NCBI GenBank assembly: GCA_002245135.1
Contig: NGBS01000621.1
Span: 1 to 64,000 of the forward strand
Origin: Proteromonas lacertae
Taxonomy: Eukaryota > Sar > Bigyra > Opalinata > Proteromonadidae
Length of the DNA: 64,000 bases
Reading direction: 5' to 3'
Notes under the pieces: model-generated
Seen by the model: the letters and a program-made list of their open reading frames with translations, nothing else
What the model was told of the DNA's origin: nothing
The model's database searches: none
In this document: positions 50,301 to 63,800 of the stretch, piece after piece
How the letters are laid out: each line of letters opens with the position of its first letter
How positions within the stretch are numbered: position 1 is the stretch's first letter
Position numbers and translations under genes: made by a program

Positions 50301-51333
50301 TGACCATATTGTTCATCATTTACTAGAAATAATAACAATTACACAATAAATATTATACATACTTTCAACAATATCGTTTATAAACTGCTGCAAAATATCA
50401 ATATTGAAATAATCATTATTCCATCCTTTTATAATCAATTCTATTCATTTATAAAAACAAAATTGATTAATAAATATAATACGTTTCATATGTTCAACAT
50501 ATTCATTATCTTTTAAGAACAACAATATCAAAAATAAATCACAGTAATGCCATTCATCTACACATAGAATCTCATGAACATATGAATTATAGAATTCTAT
50601 AATATCAACATAATATAATATTATACTATTTATAAATGTCATACAAAAACACATTTTCTGGATTATTTCGATTGATTCTATAAATTCAAGTTCAATTAAT
50701 TGGTTTCTAATCATTGGACAAATCTATAACAACAATTATGATTTTGATATTTATTAAAATTATACATTGTTAGTGTTAACGAGTAATTCTCCTCTTAATA
50801 TATTTTGAATTAAGTCTGGCCATTCATGAGGATCAATACCATAAAATCCAGTAGATATAATAATTTGAATATCTTCTAGTTGTTGTTGATTGAATGAGAA
50901 TTGACTTAATGTCTGTAATATTGGTAATGTCAATGATTCTGGGTGTAATTTTTGAAGTTCTATACATTTTGATATTAACATAGATAGTTCACCTAATAAT
51001 AAAAAAATGACTATTATACTATTTGTACAACCAATAATTGATGGCAATTTTTGCAAATACGTTTTTATTTCATCATCTTTATTTAATGTACAAAAAATTT
51101 GAAGTATAGCATTTGTTATTTCTGGAGTTTTTGTAGATATCTCACATAATTTATCTATTAACTTGAAAGTAGATTCTGTAGATATCTATATCCGCAATAT
51201 GTATTTATATTAACTATACATCCTTATATAAAAGAGATATCAAATCTAAAGAGTATTGATCTAGATTAGATTTGTAATTAATAGCTGTTGCATATGAAAG
51301 TAATTTTCTAACTTCATCTTCACAATTTTGCAT
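47352..51333 (-). CDS. Large multi-exon helical-repeat protein, function unknown
   Basis: The ATG at 51333 opens MQNCEDEVRKLLSYATAINY; many exons follow, separated by GTAT...TAG introns (for example about 51196-51229, 50715-50758 and 50062-50150). The product would exceed 1000 residues of short amphipathic helices with no signal peptide, ending in an acidic Ser tail (MSESDSADEEYSEDSEGN). The texture is that of a HEAT-repeat superhelix such as a karyopherin (segments WPDLIQNIL and PLLNFIEIIL), but I cannot assign a family. I did not confirm every exon junction; near 50445 and 49950 the joins are unclear, so it may hold a frame break or be two genes. Confidence 0.5.
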
Positions 51334-51825
51334 ATACTTTATAAAATAGATATTCAAATAATTATAGTCGTTTCATCAAGCTTTTATCAAACAATTCGTT
51401 ATAAAAACTGAATTTATTATAAAATGAATAAAAAAAGTGTAAAAATATGAGGTATGATAGGATACGATTAACTATAATTCATTTAAAATAAAAAACAAAA
51501 CAACACAAATCTGTTATTCTTTTTCATTCTTTTCTTCCCAAATAGATGAATTATGCAATACTATGCTAGTTTTAAACAATATATAACCAATTTACCTAAT
51601 CCAGGTCATCATCTTATATAACTAATTTTTTACAAAATGTGAATTTAAATGCTCTAATAATTGTTTAGAAATAACGATTATAAATCATACTTTGCTATAA
51701 ATGAATTTATTCAGCATGATTAGTTACAACCGTCATTCATGAACTTGTTAAATATGAATATGCTTCATTTTAAGCCTAAATTGTTTCAAAAAATATAGTC
51801 GTTTCATAAAATCATTGTCATTTTT
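51334..51825. promoter_or_regulatory. Divergent upstream region with two identical ATAGTCGTTTCAT boxes
   Basis: 492 bp between two divergent genes. The 13-mer ATAGTCGTTTCAT occurs at 51364-51376 (31 bp from the minus-strand ATG, in reverse orientation to that gene) and at 51795-51807 (18 bp before the plus-strand ATG). No other feature is seen in between. A promoter element is inferred from position and exact repetition. Confidence 0.45.
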
Positions 51826-54800
51826 ATGAAGATTGACAGAACTACTCCTCCAGAAATAGTTCTACAAGAATATTATGTCTCACGACAAGAGATTGAAGAT
51901 CTTAATGATAAAATATCGTCTCTTGTCAGTGAGAATGAACAGATCAAATTATTTTTTGATCACATAAAAGCGGACAATGAGCAAATTCGTCAAGAAAATG
52001 CTAAAGTAAGAGAAAAAGACCAGTCAATCAAAGCAGAATTGGATTATACAAAAATCCAATTGGCGTCCACCAATGCACAACTAGCAAACTCTAAAGACGA
52101 ATTTGAAAAACGATTAATTACACTCAACCAAAGAAAAGAGGATACTGACCAAGAGAATCAGATGTTGGTTATGCAATTTAAAGATTTGCAAGAAACTATT
52201 AGCAATCAAGCAGATGAGATTACTCGTCTCAAACAATTAAATTTCGATCTTGAGCAAAAATTGAAAGAATCAATGAATAGAACGAATCAAGCAGAAGCTC
52301 AAGCTACTAAAGATAGATATAATTTAGATAAACTTCAAGCTAAAGCAATGAAAGACTCGGCTGAAAGTGCTAGTCAGACAAATTCACTTAAACAAGAGAA
52401 TGATAAAGCAAAAGATCAAATTAAGAAACTCAATAACAAATTAGAAGATCTTAACAAACTAAATAAAGAAAATGAAGACTTAAAGAATCAGTTACAAGCA
52501 TTAGCAAAAGAATTAGCTTCAACCAATGAAAAACTAAATGAATCCGAAAAAGCTAAAGAAGAATCTGACAAGAAGAATAAAGAGTTGGAAAAGAATTTAA
52601 ATAATTTAAATCAAGAAAATAATAACTTAAAATCTGAAATTCAATCAGCTAAAGATATAAATGATCAATTGCAATCACAACTTGAAGAATTAAATAACAA
52701 AGAAGAAAATGAAATAGCCAAATTAAAAGAAGAATTGAAGAATAGTCAAGAAGAAGCAGAAAAAGCTAAAGATGAATTACAACAATCAATAGATAATGAA
52801 ACAGCAAAAGAAATACCCAATGAAGAAGAAATGAATAGATTAAAAGAAGAAATAGCTAAATTAAGAGAAGAATTGAAGAATAGTCAAGAAGAAAATCTTA
52901 GAGTTAAAGATCAACTTAATGAATCTGAAGCCTTAAATGAAGATAATGAAACAGCAAAAGAAATTCCCAATGAAGAAGAAATGAATAGATTAAAAGAAGA
53001 AATAACTAAATTAAGAGAAGAATTGAAGAATAGTCAAGAAGAGGCAGAAAAAGCTAAAGATGAATTACAACAATCAATAGATAATGAAACAGCAAAAGAA
53101 ATTCCCAATGAAGAAGAAATGAATAGATTAAAAGAAGAAATAGCTAAATTACAAGAAGAATGTGATAGAAAAGATGAAGAATTAAAAGAATCAAAGAATG
53201 AACTGAATGATTTACATGATCGAATTAATGAAAAGCAACTGAAAATATCAATGATCTTCAAGACAAATTGGAGAATAATGATGTAGAGAAATTAAAAGAA
53301 GAACTTGCTGAACAAAAGGAAAAAGTATTAGCTACTGAAAGTGAATTAGAAAATACCAAAGAAGCATTATTAGCTACTCAGGATATGAATAACAATTATA
53401 GTACAGAATCAATGCTACCAACACAATTAGATAATTGTGAAGACGTTGATAGTGTTATTAAGGCTTTTAGAGATATTCTTCAATAAATATAAAGATGATG
53501 TTGAAGAGTTAAAGAAGAAATTAGGTGAATATTAAAGAAGTAGAAGATAAACAGAATGAGAGTGATATAATCCCTAAAGATAAATTATCTCAATTTATTG
53601 AAAATACTAAGCAAAATAGTGATAAAGTTAATGGAATATCTGAGAAGATAAAATCAATAGAAGAAAAGATTGATGAGATAGAAAAGAATGAAAATCATAC
53701 AATTGAAGATGTAAAAGTTTTACAACCAGATATTGAGTCAATAAGAACTGATATGATTGAAGAAAAGACTCAAATCAATCAATTAGAAAAATCATTAAAC
53801 AGACTGAATTGATTTATCTGAAATGAAAGATAAATTGAATGAACTAAACGATAATACTGATAATTCATTGAAATCAGTTGGAAAGATTGAAGAATCAATG
53901 AAAAACTTAGAACAATATAAGAATTATGAGAAAGATGATAGTAAAGTGATTAAAAGTACGTTAAAGCCATTAAAGGATAAATTATCAAAACAGAAAGAAG
54001 AAATTGATAATCAATTACATTCAATTGATTACTATGATTGAGAATGGTGCTGGTAGTGAAGAAAGCTTAGATAAAATGGATTCAGAGACTAAACAATTAC
54101 TCTTAGAATCATCTAAAGCTAAAGATGAGTTAGTAGATTTGAGTAGTAAATTAGATAACTGTGTATTAATAATTAGTGATCGTGGACAGCTTGAAAAATT
54201 ATCAAAACAACAACAATCACAATCAGATCATCTTGATAAATATGAAAATGCTTTGAACAAATTAAAATCAAAAGATAGTAATTTAGATTCTCAAATTGCT
54301 GATATTAACAATTCTATTATGAAGAATAAGGAGAATTGTAATGATATTAAGGGAATGATTGAGAAAGAGAAGGAGTTATGCCATTTGAATAGTGATGAAG
54401 AAGGATCAGAAGATAATGCATTTGATCAAAATAGATTTGACAATGATTTAGAGGAGATTAACAACAAAATCGATGAATTAGACAATGAATTGAAAGTATT
54501 AGATGAAAAGGTTGATGGTATTAATGAATTATCAGATATTATCAACGATTTAGAATCTTTAGAAGGAAGAAAGAAAGCTATCAATGATGAAATAGAAAAA
54601 TTGAATGGTATAATAGATCATTTGAATGATAATGAAAATATTGAACAAAAGTGAGATAGAAAATGTTAAGAAAGATAGTGATAAAATAACTAAAGATTTG
54701 AATGAAATAAATGACAAGATCAATAAAGTAAAAAACAGTACATCTAACAGCAAAATCGATGATTTAGATGACAAGAAAGTTGATGGTGTTAAGAATGATG

Positions 54801-57800
54801 TTAATAAGTTGGAAGATGAAATGAAAAACATATTCAAAGATTTAAGTGATTTGAATAAGAAAGTTCATGAGTTAGAACAAAGACCATTCACTGAAAGTAC
54901 ATTACAAAAGCCAATGAGATATGAAGGAGATGAAAGTGCATTACCACAGGATGTAGATGAAATTAGAGAACAGATTAAACGATTAAATCAACAATTAGCT
55001 GATAAAGAAGATGTATCATTGGATAAACTAAGAGATAAACTTCACAGTCTGAATGAAGATGCTGAACAATTGGAAAATGAATTATCTAAAAAGAAAGAGT
55101 ATTTAATGGAATTAGAATCAAATCCATCAACAACACCTGAACAAGTAAAGTCAATTGAAGATGATATCAAAAGAATGGAAGAGAACTTAGATAAAATAAG
55201 AGAAGGATTAAGAAATGAAGAAACTAAAATACACGAATTAGAAGTTCAAGGAGAACCAACCAATGATGAAGAAGAAAATAAACATAAAAACAAGCAAAAA
55301 GAGATATTTGAAGAATTACAAGGAATTAAAGGTGATATTCAAAATACTAACAATGATTTAGATAAACTCAACAAATCTTTACATCAATTAGAAGATGTTA
55401 GTCATTTGAATGCATTAGTTGATTCACATGAACAAACTGGTTCGATGTTGCATGATGATTTGACTCATTTAGATGATTTCTTTAATGATTTAGAGGAAGA
55501 AGATTTCTTAGATAGATGTAAATTATATAAAGATGAAGAGAGTATTAATCCTGAATGTCCCAAAGAAGAGCAGTTATGTTAATGCTGCTAAGAAATTAGA
55601 TGAAGAATTAGGAAAGAAACAGGAAGAATTGAGTGAATTAAAGAAAGAAATAAGTGAATTAGAAATCAATAATACTCCAAAATCAAGTGAGGAAATTAAT
55701 AAGATGAAGAATAAAGCCAAAAATCTTGAAAGTGAATTAGCTGATTTATATAGAAAAGGAGATGAATTGAAGAAAGCATTAGATTTGATTAAGAATGAAA
55801 TGTTCAACAAAATGGAAAAGAAATTACCAAAAGATGAAGAAAATCTATCAGATTTAGAAAAAGAGAATGATCAACACTTTGAGAAAGTAACTGAATTGAA
55901 ATATAATGAATTTAGCTAATCCTGATTTAATACCAATTTGTGAAAGGATTATTAAAGGTGATGCTGATAAGATTAATGAGTTGAGTTCTGAATTAGCTTC
56001 ATTAAAAGGTCAATTAGAAACAATTAAGAATGACATTGACAATTCCTCACCTGAAACTATAAAGAATTTGGATAATAGCATTAAAGAGTTTGAGAACAAA
56101 ATGGATGAATTGAAAACTGAAGAGAAGAATATCAATGACACATTGCGTGATATTGATGAAGTGATAAAACAAAAGAATAGTTTAAGTGATTTAAATAAAA
56201 TGGGAAATATTTGTCAGAACAAATTGAATCAATTGAAAGAATAAAGTTGATAGATTAGTTCCAGTATTACCCAGAAGAGGATCAAGAGAAGAAGAAGAAG
56301 AAAAAGAAGAAGGAGAAGAAGGAGAAGAAATTGATGAAGAAAAGAAACAGTTACAATTGTTACAATCAAGCATTAATGATACTCAAAACAGTCTTGATGA
56401 AATATGTAATGAATTACAAGAAGAAAAAAATCATTTGGATGAAATTAAAGAAGAAGAAACAGATAAATGTCATGAGGAGATTAAAAATAGCAAAGAGAAT
56501 CAAAAGAAAATCGAAGATGAAATAGAGAAGGTTCAATCTGATTTACAATCAATTCAAGATGATTTGATGAATTTATTGGCAATTGCAGCAACAACAATCA
56601 GAGAATAAGTTAGAAGGGAAGAATGATGATATGTTACAACTAAGTGAAAAAATGAATAAATTAGAACAAGAATTGAATAATTCAAAATCACAATTGAATG
56701 ATGAACAGATTAATAACGATGCATTGAAAGAAGAAATTGCAAATTTGGAGAAACAAATTGAAGAATCTAAACAGCTATTAGAGAATGAAAATTATGGAAG
56801 TGCTTGGTAGTATAGAAGCTAATTCGTTAGAACAATTATTAAGTGATAGAATTAGAGTATTAAAATCTGATGTAACAAGAATAAGAAATCTATATAATAA
56901 GGTTAATGAGGATTTACAAACTTATAAGTTTGATAAGAAATTATCAAACAAACCAGAGGTTGTGAAGTTAGAATCTACATTATTCAATGTTAATGAATCA
57001 TTAAATCAATGTTCTGATGAAATAAAAGAAGAAGATAGTATTCTAAGTGAATATGAAACACAATCTGAAGTTGATATAAGTAAATTGTTGGATTTACACC
57101 CCAAACTATTGAAAACTGAAAAGAAACTTAAAAATTCTGAAGATCAATTGGTAGCTGATTCTTATTTGGCTAATTACAGTGATTTAGTTAAAGCAAGAGA
57201 AGAAATACAATCAATTGAAAATGTACAACAAGATCAAGGACAAAAATTAGAAGAGAAAGAGAAAGAATTACAATCTGCTACAGATGAATTGAATCAAAAG
57301 GTTCAACAATTACAAGCATTAGAAGATCAACTAAAAGAAACTGAAAAAGAATTACAGAATGAAAAAGATAAGAATTTAGAAAAAGAACTGAAACAGATTA
57401 GAGAATGATCTTGAGAATGCTAAAAGAACAATTGTCATTACAACAAGCTAGATATGATGGTTTGAATTTATCCACATTAGAACAACAGTTTGAAGGAGTT
57501 GAAAGAAGAAGCAATACAATTAAATAAAGAGTTAAAGAAAAGAAAATTTGAATTAAAAGCTATTCAAGATGAAAAGACTGGAAAGAATGATAATGATTTA
57601 GTTGTTGATAATAAATTAGATGAAATATCACAGAAACTAGATGAAACAAAGAATGGATTATATGAAGCTGAAGAATCTTTTGTTGAATTTCGTAATGAAA
57701 TCAGTAATTTAGAAAGTGAAGAAAAAGAAAGCAGAAGAAAGGAAATAAAAGAGAAGTTAGATATTCTTGGTTTTGCATTAAGAAATGATAAAGAAAAAGT

Positions 57801-60800
57801 AAGTGATTTATCATATGCTTTAAAGTGGTTGAAAGATGCTAATAGTCTAGACGAACAGATTAAAGTGAATGAAGCTACATTGAATGAATTATTGAAGGAA
57901 ACACATGATTTACAAGATAGTTTCAATTATCTTGATGAAACTGATTATTTAGATGAATATAAATTGGCTGAAACAATTGATCCTAAAAAACCAAAGAAAT
58001 CAAGTTATGTAAATGCTACCAAATGAATTAGTAGAGAAATTGGAAGAACAACAAAATGAAATGAAAGAACTTAAAGAGAATTTGGATAATTCAAATATTG
58101 AACAATTTGAAGAAGCAAGTCGTAATGTTACTATTTATACCTTAAAGACAGAAGAAATTAAGAAAGATTTAGGTGAATCAAAGAAAGAAACTAAAAACTT
58201 AAATCGTTCATTAAAAGCTATTAAGAGTGATATATATGCTCGTGTATATGGTAAAGTCAAACCTGGATTAAGTGATTTAAAACAATTAGAATCACAGAAT
58301 AAGAAGAATAAAGATACTTTAGATGAATTGAGTTATAATCCATACAGTAAAGATGATTATAGAAAGAATATTGAAGATAGAATGTTGCACAATAGTGATG
58401 CTGTTAAAAGACAAACTAAGAGTTATAATATGATTGATTCATCCTTAAATGAAATTAAACCTCAAGTACAATCAACTCCAGTTGAAAGATTGAAGGAATT
58501 AGAAAATCAAGTGAATAAATTAGATGAAGATTACAATAGAATTAAAGAAGAAAATGATATATTAACTGATTCTATCCAAACTAATAGTAAATTGATTGAT
58601 CAGAGACAAAGTGCTTATGATCTTGAAACAACTGCTAATTTATGTAAAGGACAAATTGATGATTTAGGTGATAAGAGTAGAAGAGATTAAGAAAGTCACC
58701 AAATTGTACTGAAAAGAAACTTATTCCTTTACAGAAGAAACTAAGTGAATTAGATAAAGAAATAGAAAAAATAAACGAAGATATTCAAGGTGAAATATCT
58801 AAAGTTAATAATGTTGATGATAGTGATACAGAAAAGTGTAAAAATGTTATTGTTGCTAGTAAAGACAATCAAAAACAAATAAGTGAAGAAATTGCAAGAT
58901 TAAAAGAAAAATGTTCAAATCTAAGAAATGATTTACTTCAAGTTGAATTAGATCCAACCAAGATATTAGAGGAATTGGAGAATGTAAAGAATGATAATAA
59001 ATCATTGAATAATGATGTTGAGATGTTGAATCATGAGATTTCAAAGTTACAAAATGAGTTAGCTCAAGAAAAAGAAAAACTTAAACAAAAGACAAGAGAT
59101 AGTAATAACTTGGAAGAAAAAGAAAAGTCTGTAGAAAGTGCTTTAACAGAATCAAAAGAACAAATCGAAGAGTTGAAAGAAGATAATAATGATTTAGAGA
59201 AGCAGATAGAAGAATTAAACAAAGCATTAGAAAGTGTAAAAGAAGGTGAAAACAATTCTCAATATGGTTTATTAAATGAATATTTAGATGATGAATTAAA
59301 GATGTTAGAAGAAGATTATAAACGTATCAATGGAATTGCTGATCATTGTAATGAAAATTTAATCAAATTAAAGAAGAATGAAGAATTAAAGAAGAAGAAA
59401 TATATAAAGAATTTAGAAAAGAGTTTGAAAGAAGTTCGACCTGAATTAAGTAAATGTAATGATGAGATAAAAGAAGAGCGTGATATGTTAAATGAATTTG
59501 AAAGTAATCCTGATACAAGTAGTCAATTATTAGATGATTTACATCAAAAGATGAAAACAACTGAGAGTAAACTACGAGATTGTGAAAGTAAATTATTAAA
59601 GAATGATGGTGATAGTATTGATGGTTTATGTAAGAGTGTGATAGATAATCAAAATGAATTAAATAAAGCTGAAGAATTATTAAAGAATCAAAATGATAAA
59701 ATCGATAATTTAGAAAGTAAGATGATGAATAATGAAGACTATATTGGTGATGAATCAATCGTTCGAGCCGAAGTATTGGGAATTTGTGAGTTAAATGATT
59801 TAGGTGATGAAAGTTTATTAATGGATAATGAAATGGGTAATTTAGAAAGTAGTCCTGAGATGATGAAAGATAAAGTTGATGATTTAGAGAATCGTGAAAT
59901 GCATAACAAAATAGATGAATTAAAGAAAGAATTGAATAATTTAAAGAAATACAGTAAAGAAGATAAACGAGAACTAGAAAAGAAGAATAAAAACCAGATA
60001 GGTGAAGATGACAATGATATAAAACTGAAGAAAGATTTAGATGAAATTGATAATAATTTGAAAGATATTGGTGAAGAAATAGAAAAGTGTGAAAAAGCGA
60101 TTAATAAACTTGAAGAGAATCAAAAAGACTTAGCTGAATTTGAAAAAGCTAATGATCGAAAAGAGATTCATGATGATTTAAAATCGATAGAAGAAAAGTT
60201 GAATGAAAACGATAATAAACTCGATAAATTAGAGAATAAGATGAAATGTTACGAAGATATAAGATGTTTGAATGATATGTTAAAAGATAATGAGAATAAT
60301 TTGAATGATATAAATGAAAATGTGAAAAAGATAGGTGATGATTTTAAAGACTTGAATGAAGATGATTATTTGAAAGAGAGTAAACTATGTGAAGAAAGTG
60401 AAGTGATAGATCCAAAGAAGAACAGTTATATAAATAGTTTGAACGAATTAAAAGAGAAGAGTGTTGAAAGTGAGAATGATCTGAATGAAACAAAGAAAGA
60501 ATTAGATGAGATAAAAGTAGATGATGATGAAGAAGAAAAAGATATTGAAGAAATGAAAGAAAAATTATTCGAGTTAGGAAATAAAGAAATCGATTTAAGT
60601 GTAAAATTCGAGAAACTAAAGAATAATTCAAATGAATTAAAGAATGATTTAAATGATATAAAAGATGTAAAAATGAAATTAATCGAAGAGAAAGAAAAGA
60701 ATGTAGAAGAAGATTTAAGTGAATTAAAGAAAGAAAATGAAAAATTACATAATCGACTAAAGAAATGTGATAAAGATTTGTTAAAGAATAAAGAAGTGAT

Positions 60801-63800
60801 TGATAAATTAGATAAGCGATTAGAAGATATGAAATGTGAATTGGATGAGAATGAATTAGAAAATTTCGATATTGAGACAAGTAAAATAATTCCAATGAAA
60901 GAAGATCTGGAGAATGTGAGAGTGAATGAAATAAAAGAATTAGAACATAATGTAGATGAGATGAATGAAAAATTAGAGAAGTTGAAGAATGAAAAAGACG
61001 AAATAGAAGAAAAGTTGAAAGTATTAGAAGATATGAATGATTTAAAAGAAAGTATTGATGATTTAAATAAAGATGTTGAGTTATGTAAAAGATTAGATGA
61101 TCGAGTTCATAACAAATTGAACAATGTAAAAGAGAATGAAAGTATGTCTAAAGAAAAGATGGATGAAATAGAAGAAGAATTAAAAGATATAGAAAATGAA
61201 TTATACAGTAAAGAAAAAGAGATATTAAATGAGAATGAAAAATTATTAAATGTCGATGAAAATGCAGAAGATATAGAAGATAAATTGAAAGAAATAAAAG
61301 ATGATATATTAAGAGAGAAGAAAGAAGTTGAAGAATTGAAGAGTCGATTAGAAAAGTTATGTGATGAAATGGGACTGAGTAAAGATATAAGTGGTGATAA
61401 TAGTAATATATTTGATGCTGAATTATTAAAAGAAATCGATGATTTAAAGATGAATGATTTAGAAAGTCGATATAAAGACTTAAAGAAAAAGAATGATAAA
61501 TTAGAGAATGAATTAAGTAAATTAAAGAAGAATATAAATAAATTGAATGAAGATAAGATAGGTAAAGACGATAATAGTAATGATATGGATAATAAGTTAA
61601 GTGAATTAGAAAATGAATTAAATGAAAATGACAATAAATTGAATGAAATCAATAATGAAATAAACGATTTAAAGAATAATAAAGATGATTTAAGTGTAAA
61701 TGAAAAGAGTGAAAGTCGAAGTAAGATAAAGAAAGAGTTGAATGAAATGAAAGATCGATTAGATGAAGATGAAAAGAGTTTAGACGATTTAGAAGATAAT
61801 TTAAAGAATTTGAAAGATATAAATACATTGAATGATCGATTAAAGACTCATGAAGATGATTTATGTAAATTGAGTGATGATTTAAACAAAATTCAGAACG
61901 AATTGAGTGAATTAGAAGAGAAAGATGTGAATGATGAATGTAAGATAATTCCAAAAGAAGAATTAGATAAACTCGAGAATAAAGAAATGAATGAAGAAAG
62001 TCCTAAAAAGATAGTTATATAAACAGTTCGAAATATCTAAATGAAAAGTTAAAAGAAAAAGAAGATAAGATGAAAGAAATTAGTGATGAATTGAATAAAT
62101 TAGATGTGATAAATGAGAATGAAGATGATTCAATGAATGAGAAACTAAAAGATTATAATGACAAAATCCAAGAATTAGAAAAAGAAATAAAAGAGTTGAA
62201 AAATGATACAAATAAATTAAATAAGAATGTAGATACAATGAAAGATGAATTATATAACAAGATGAAGAGTGAAAGTGATAATGGTGAAGATAAATTATGT
62301 GACTTAAAGAAAGAAAATGAAAAGTTAGATAATCGTTTAAGTAAATTATTGATAGATGATGCAAACAATAAAGATTTAATTCCTGAATTAGATCATATGT
62401 TAAATGAAGATAAAAAGTAATATAGAGGAAAGTAAGAATAAATTAAGTGAATTTTCTGGAAAGTTGAAAGCCGTAAATCCAAAGAAGAATGAAGTATCTG
62501 TTGAGAAATTAAAGAATTTAGAAAAAGAATATGATGATCTTGAGAAAGAGATGAATGATTTAAATGATAATGAAAAATATGTAAAAGATCGCTTAGATAA
62601 TATCGAGAATGTAAAAGAGAATAAAGAAAAATTAGAAAACTTAAAGAAAGAATATCAAGATAATAATAACAAGATAAATGATTTACATAAGAAGATGGAA
62701 ATATTAAAGATCGATTTAAATGATGATCCTTCAAGTGAATTAGTATTAGAGAAATGTGAGAATGAATTAGAAGAGATGGAAGAAGTAGTTCCTTCAATTG
62801 AAGAAAAGATAGATGAAGAGACAAAACGATTAGAGAATATAGATGAAAATGAGATAGAAAAATGCGAAAGTGAATTAGAAGAAAGTAATAAAAACGAGAA
62901 AGAAATCGAGAATAAATTAGATGAAATGAAAAATAATCTAAATAGTTTAGAAGATATATTGAATAATTTAGGAAAGAAGAGTGGTGAAAATGCCAATAAG
63001 AAATATATCGAGAAACTAGAGAATCAACTAGAAGAACAAGAAAAAGAATATGATGATTATAAACTAAAAGACTTAGAACGAAAATATGCTGAATTAAAAT
63101 CTGAATGTAAAGCATTAGAAAGATCGTTAGAGAATTACAAAGATGATGTAAATGATTTAGAAAGTGAGAGTATAGGAAAGAATGACATAAATCTCGCAAT
63201 TCATAACAAGTTAGATACAATGCAACAAAGTCTAGAAGAAGAGAAATCTAGTTTAAATCGATGTAATGATTTAATAACCGATTATAAAGACAATAAGAAT
63301 GATTTAAATCATGATGAAAAAGATGAAAGATATAATGAAATAAACGATGAATTAGGTGAGACAAGTATAAGATTAATGAATGATCGAGATCAATTAAATG
63401 AATTAAAGAAATCAATAAAATGTTTGAAAGATGCCACAAGTTTGGATGAAAAGATGCGTGGAAATGAAGATACAATAAAAGAGATAAAGAAAGAATTAGA
63501 CAATTTAAATAAAGAATTTGATGATTTAGAAGAGAGTGATTTCTTAGATGAATGTAAGATAGGTAAAATCGAAGATGATGAAAATCCAAAGAAGAGTAGT
63601 TATATAAATGGTGTAAATGAACTAGATAAAAAGATGGATGAAAAAGCTAAAGAAATCAATGATTTAAAGAAAGAAATAAACGATTTAAATCTAAAAGAAG
63701 AAAGTGAGACAAGTCAAAAATTGAAGAATCTGAGTTTTAAAGAACATGATTTAGAAAAAGAAATAAAAGATTTAAAAGATGATTATAAAGATTTAAACCA

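Noticed and set aside
59363-62996. Long antisense open frames opposite the giant coiled-coil gene
   Set aside because: Their His/Leu/Ser/Tyr-rich composition is what the complement of Glu/Asp/Lys/Asn codons gives; they are shadows.
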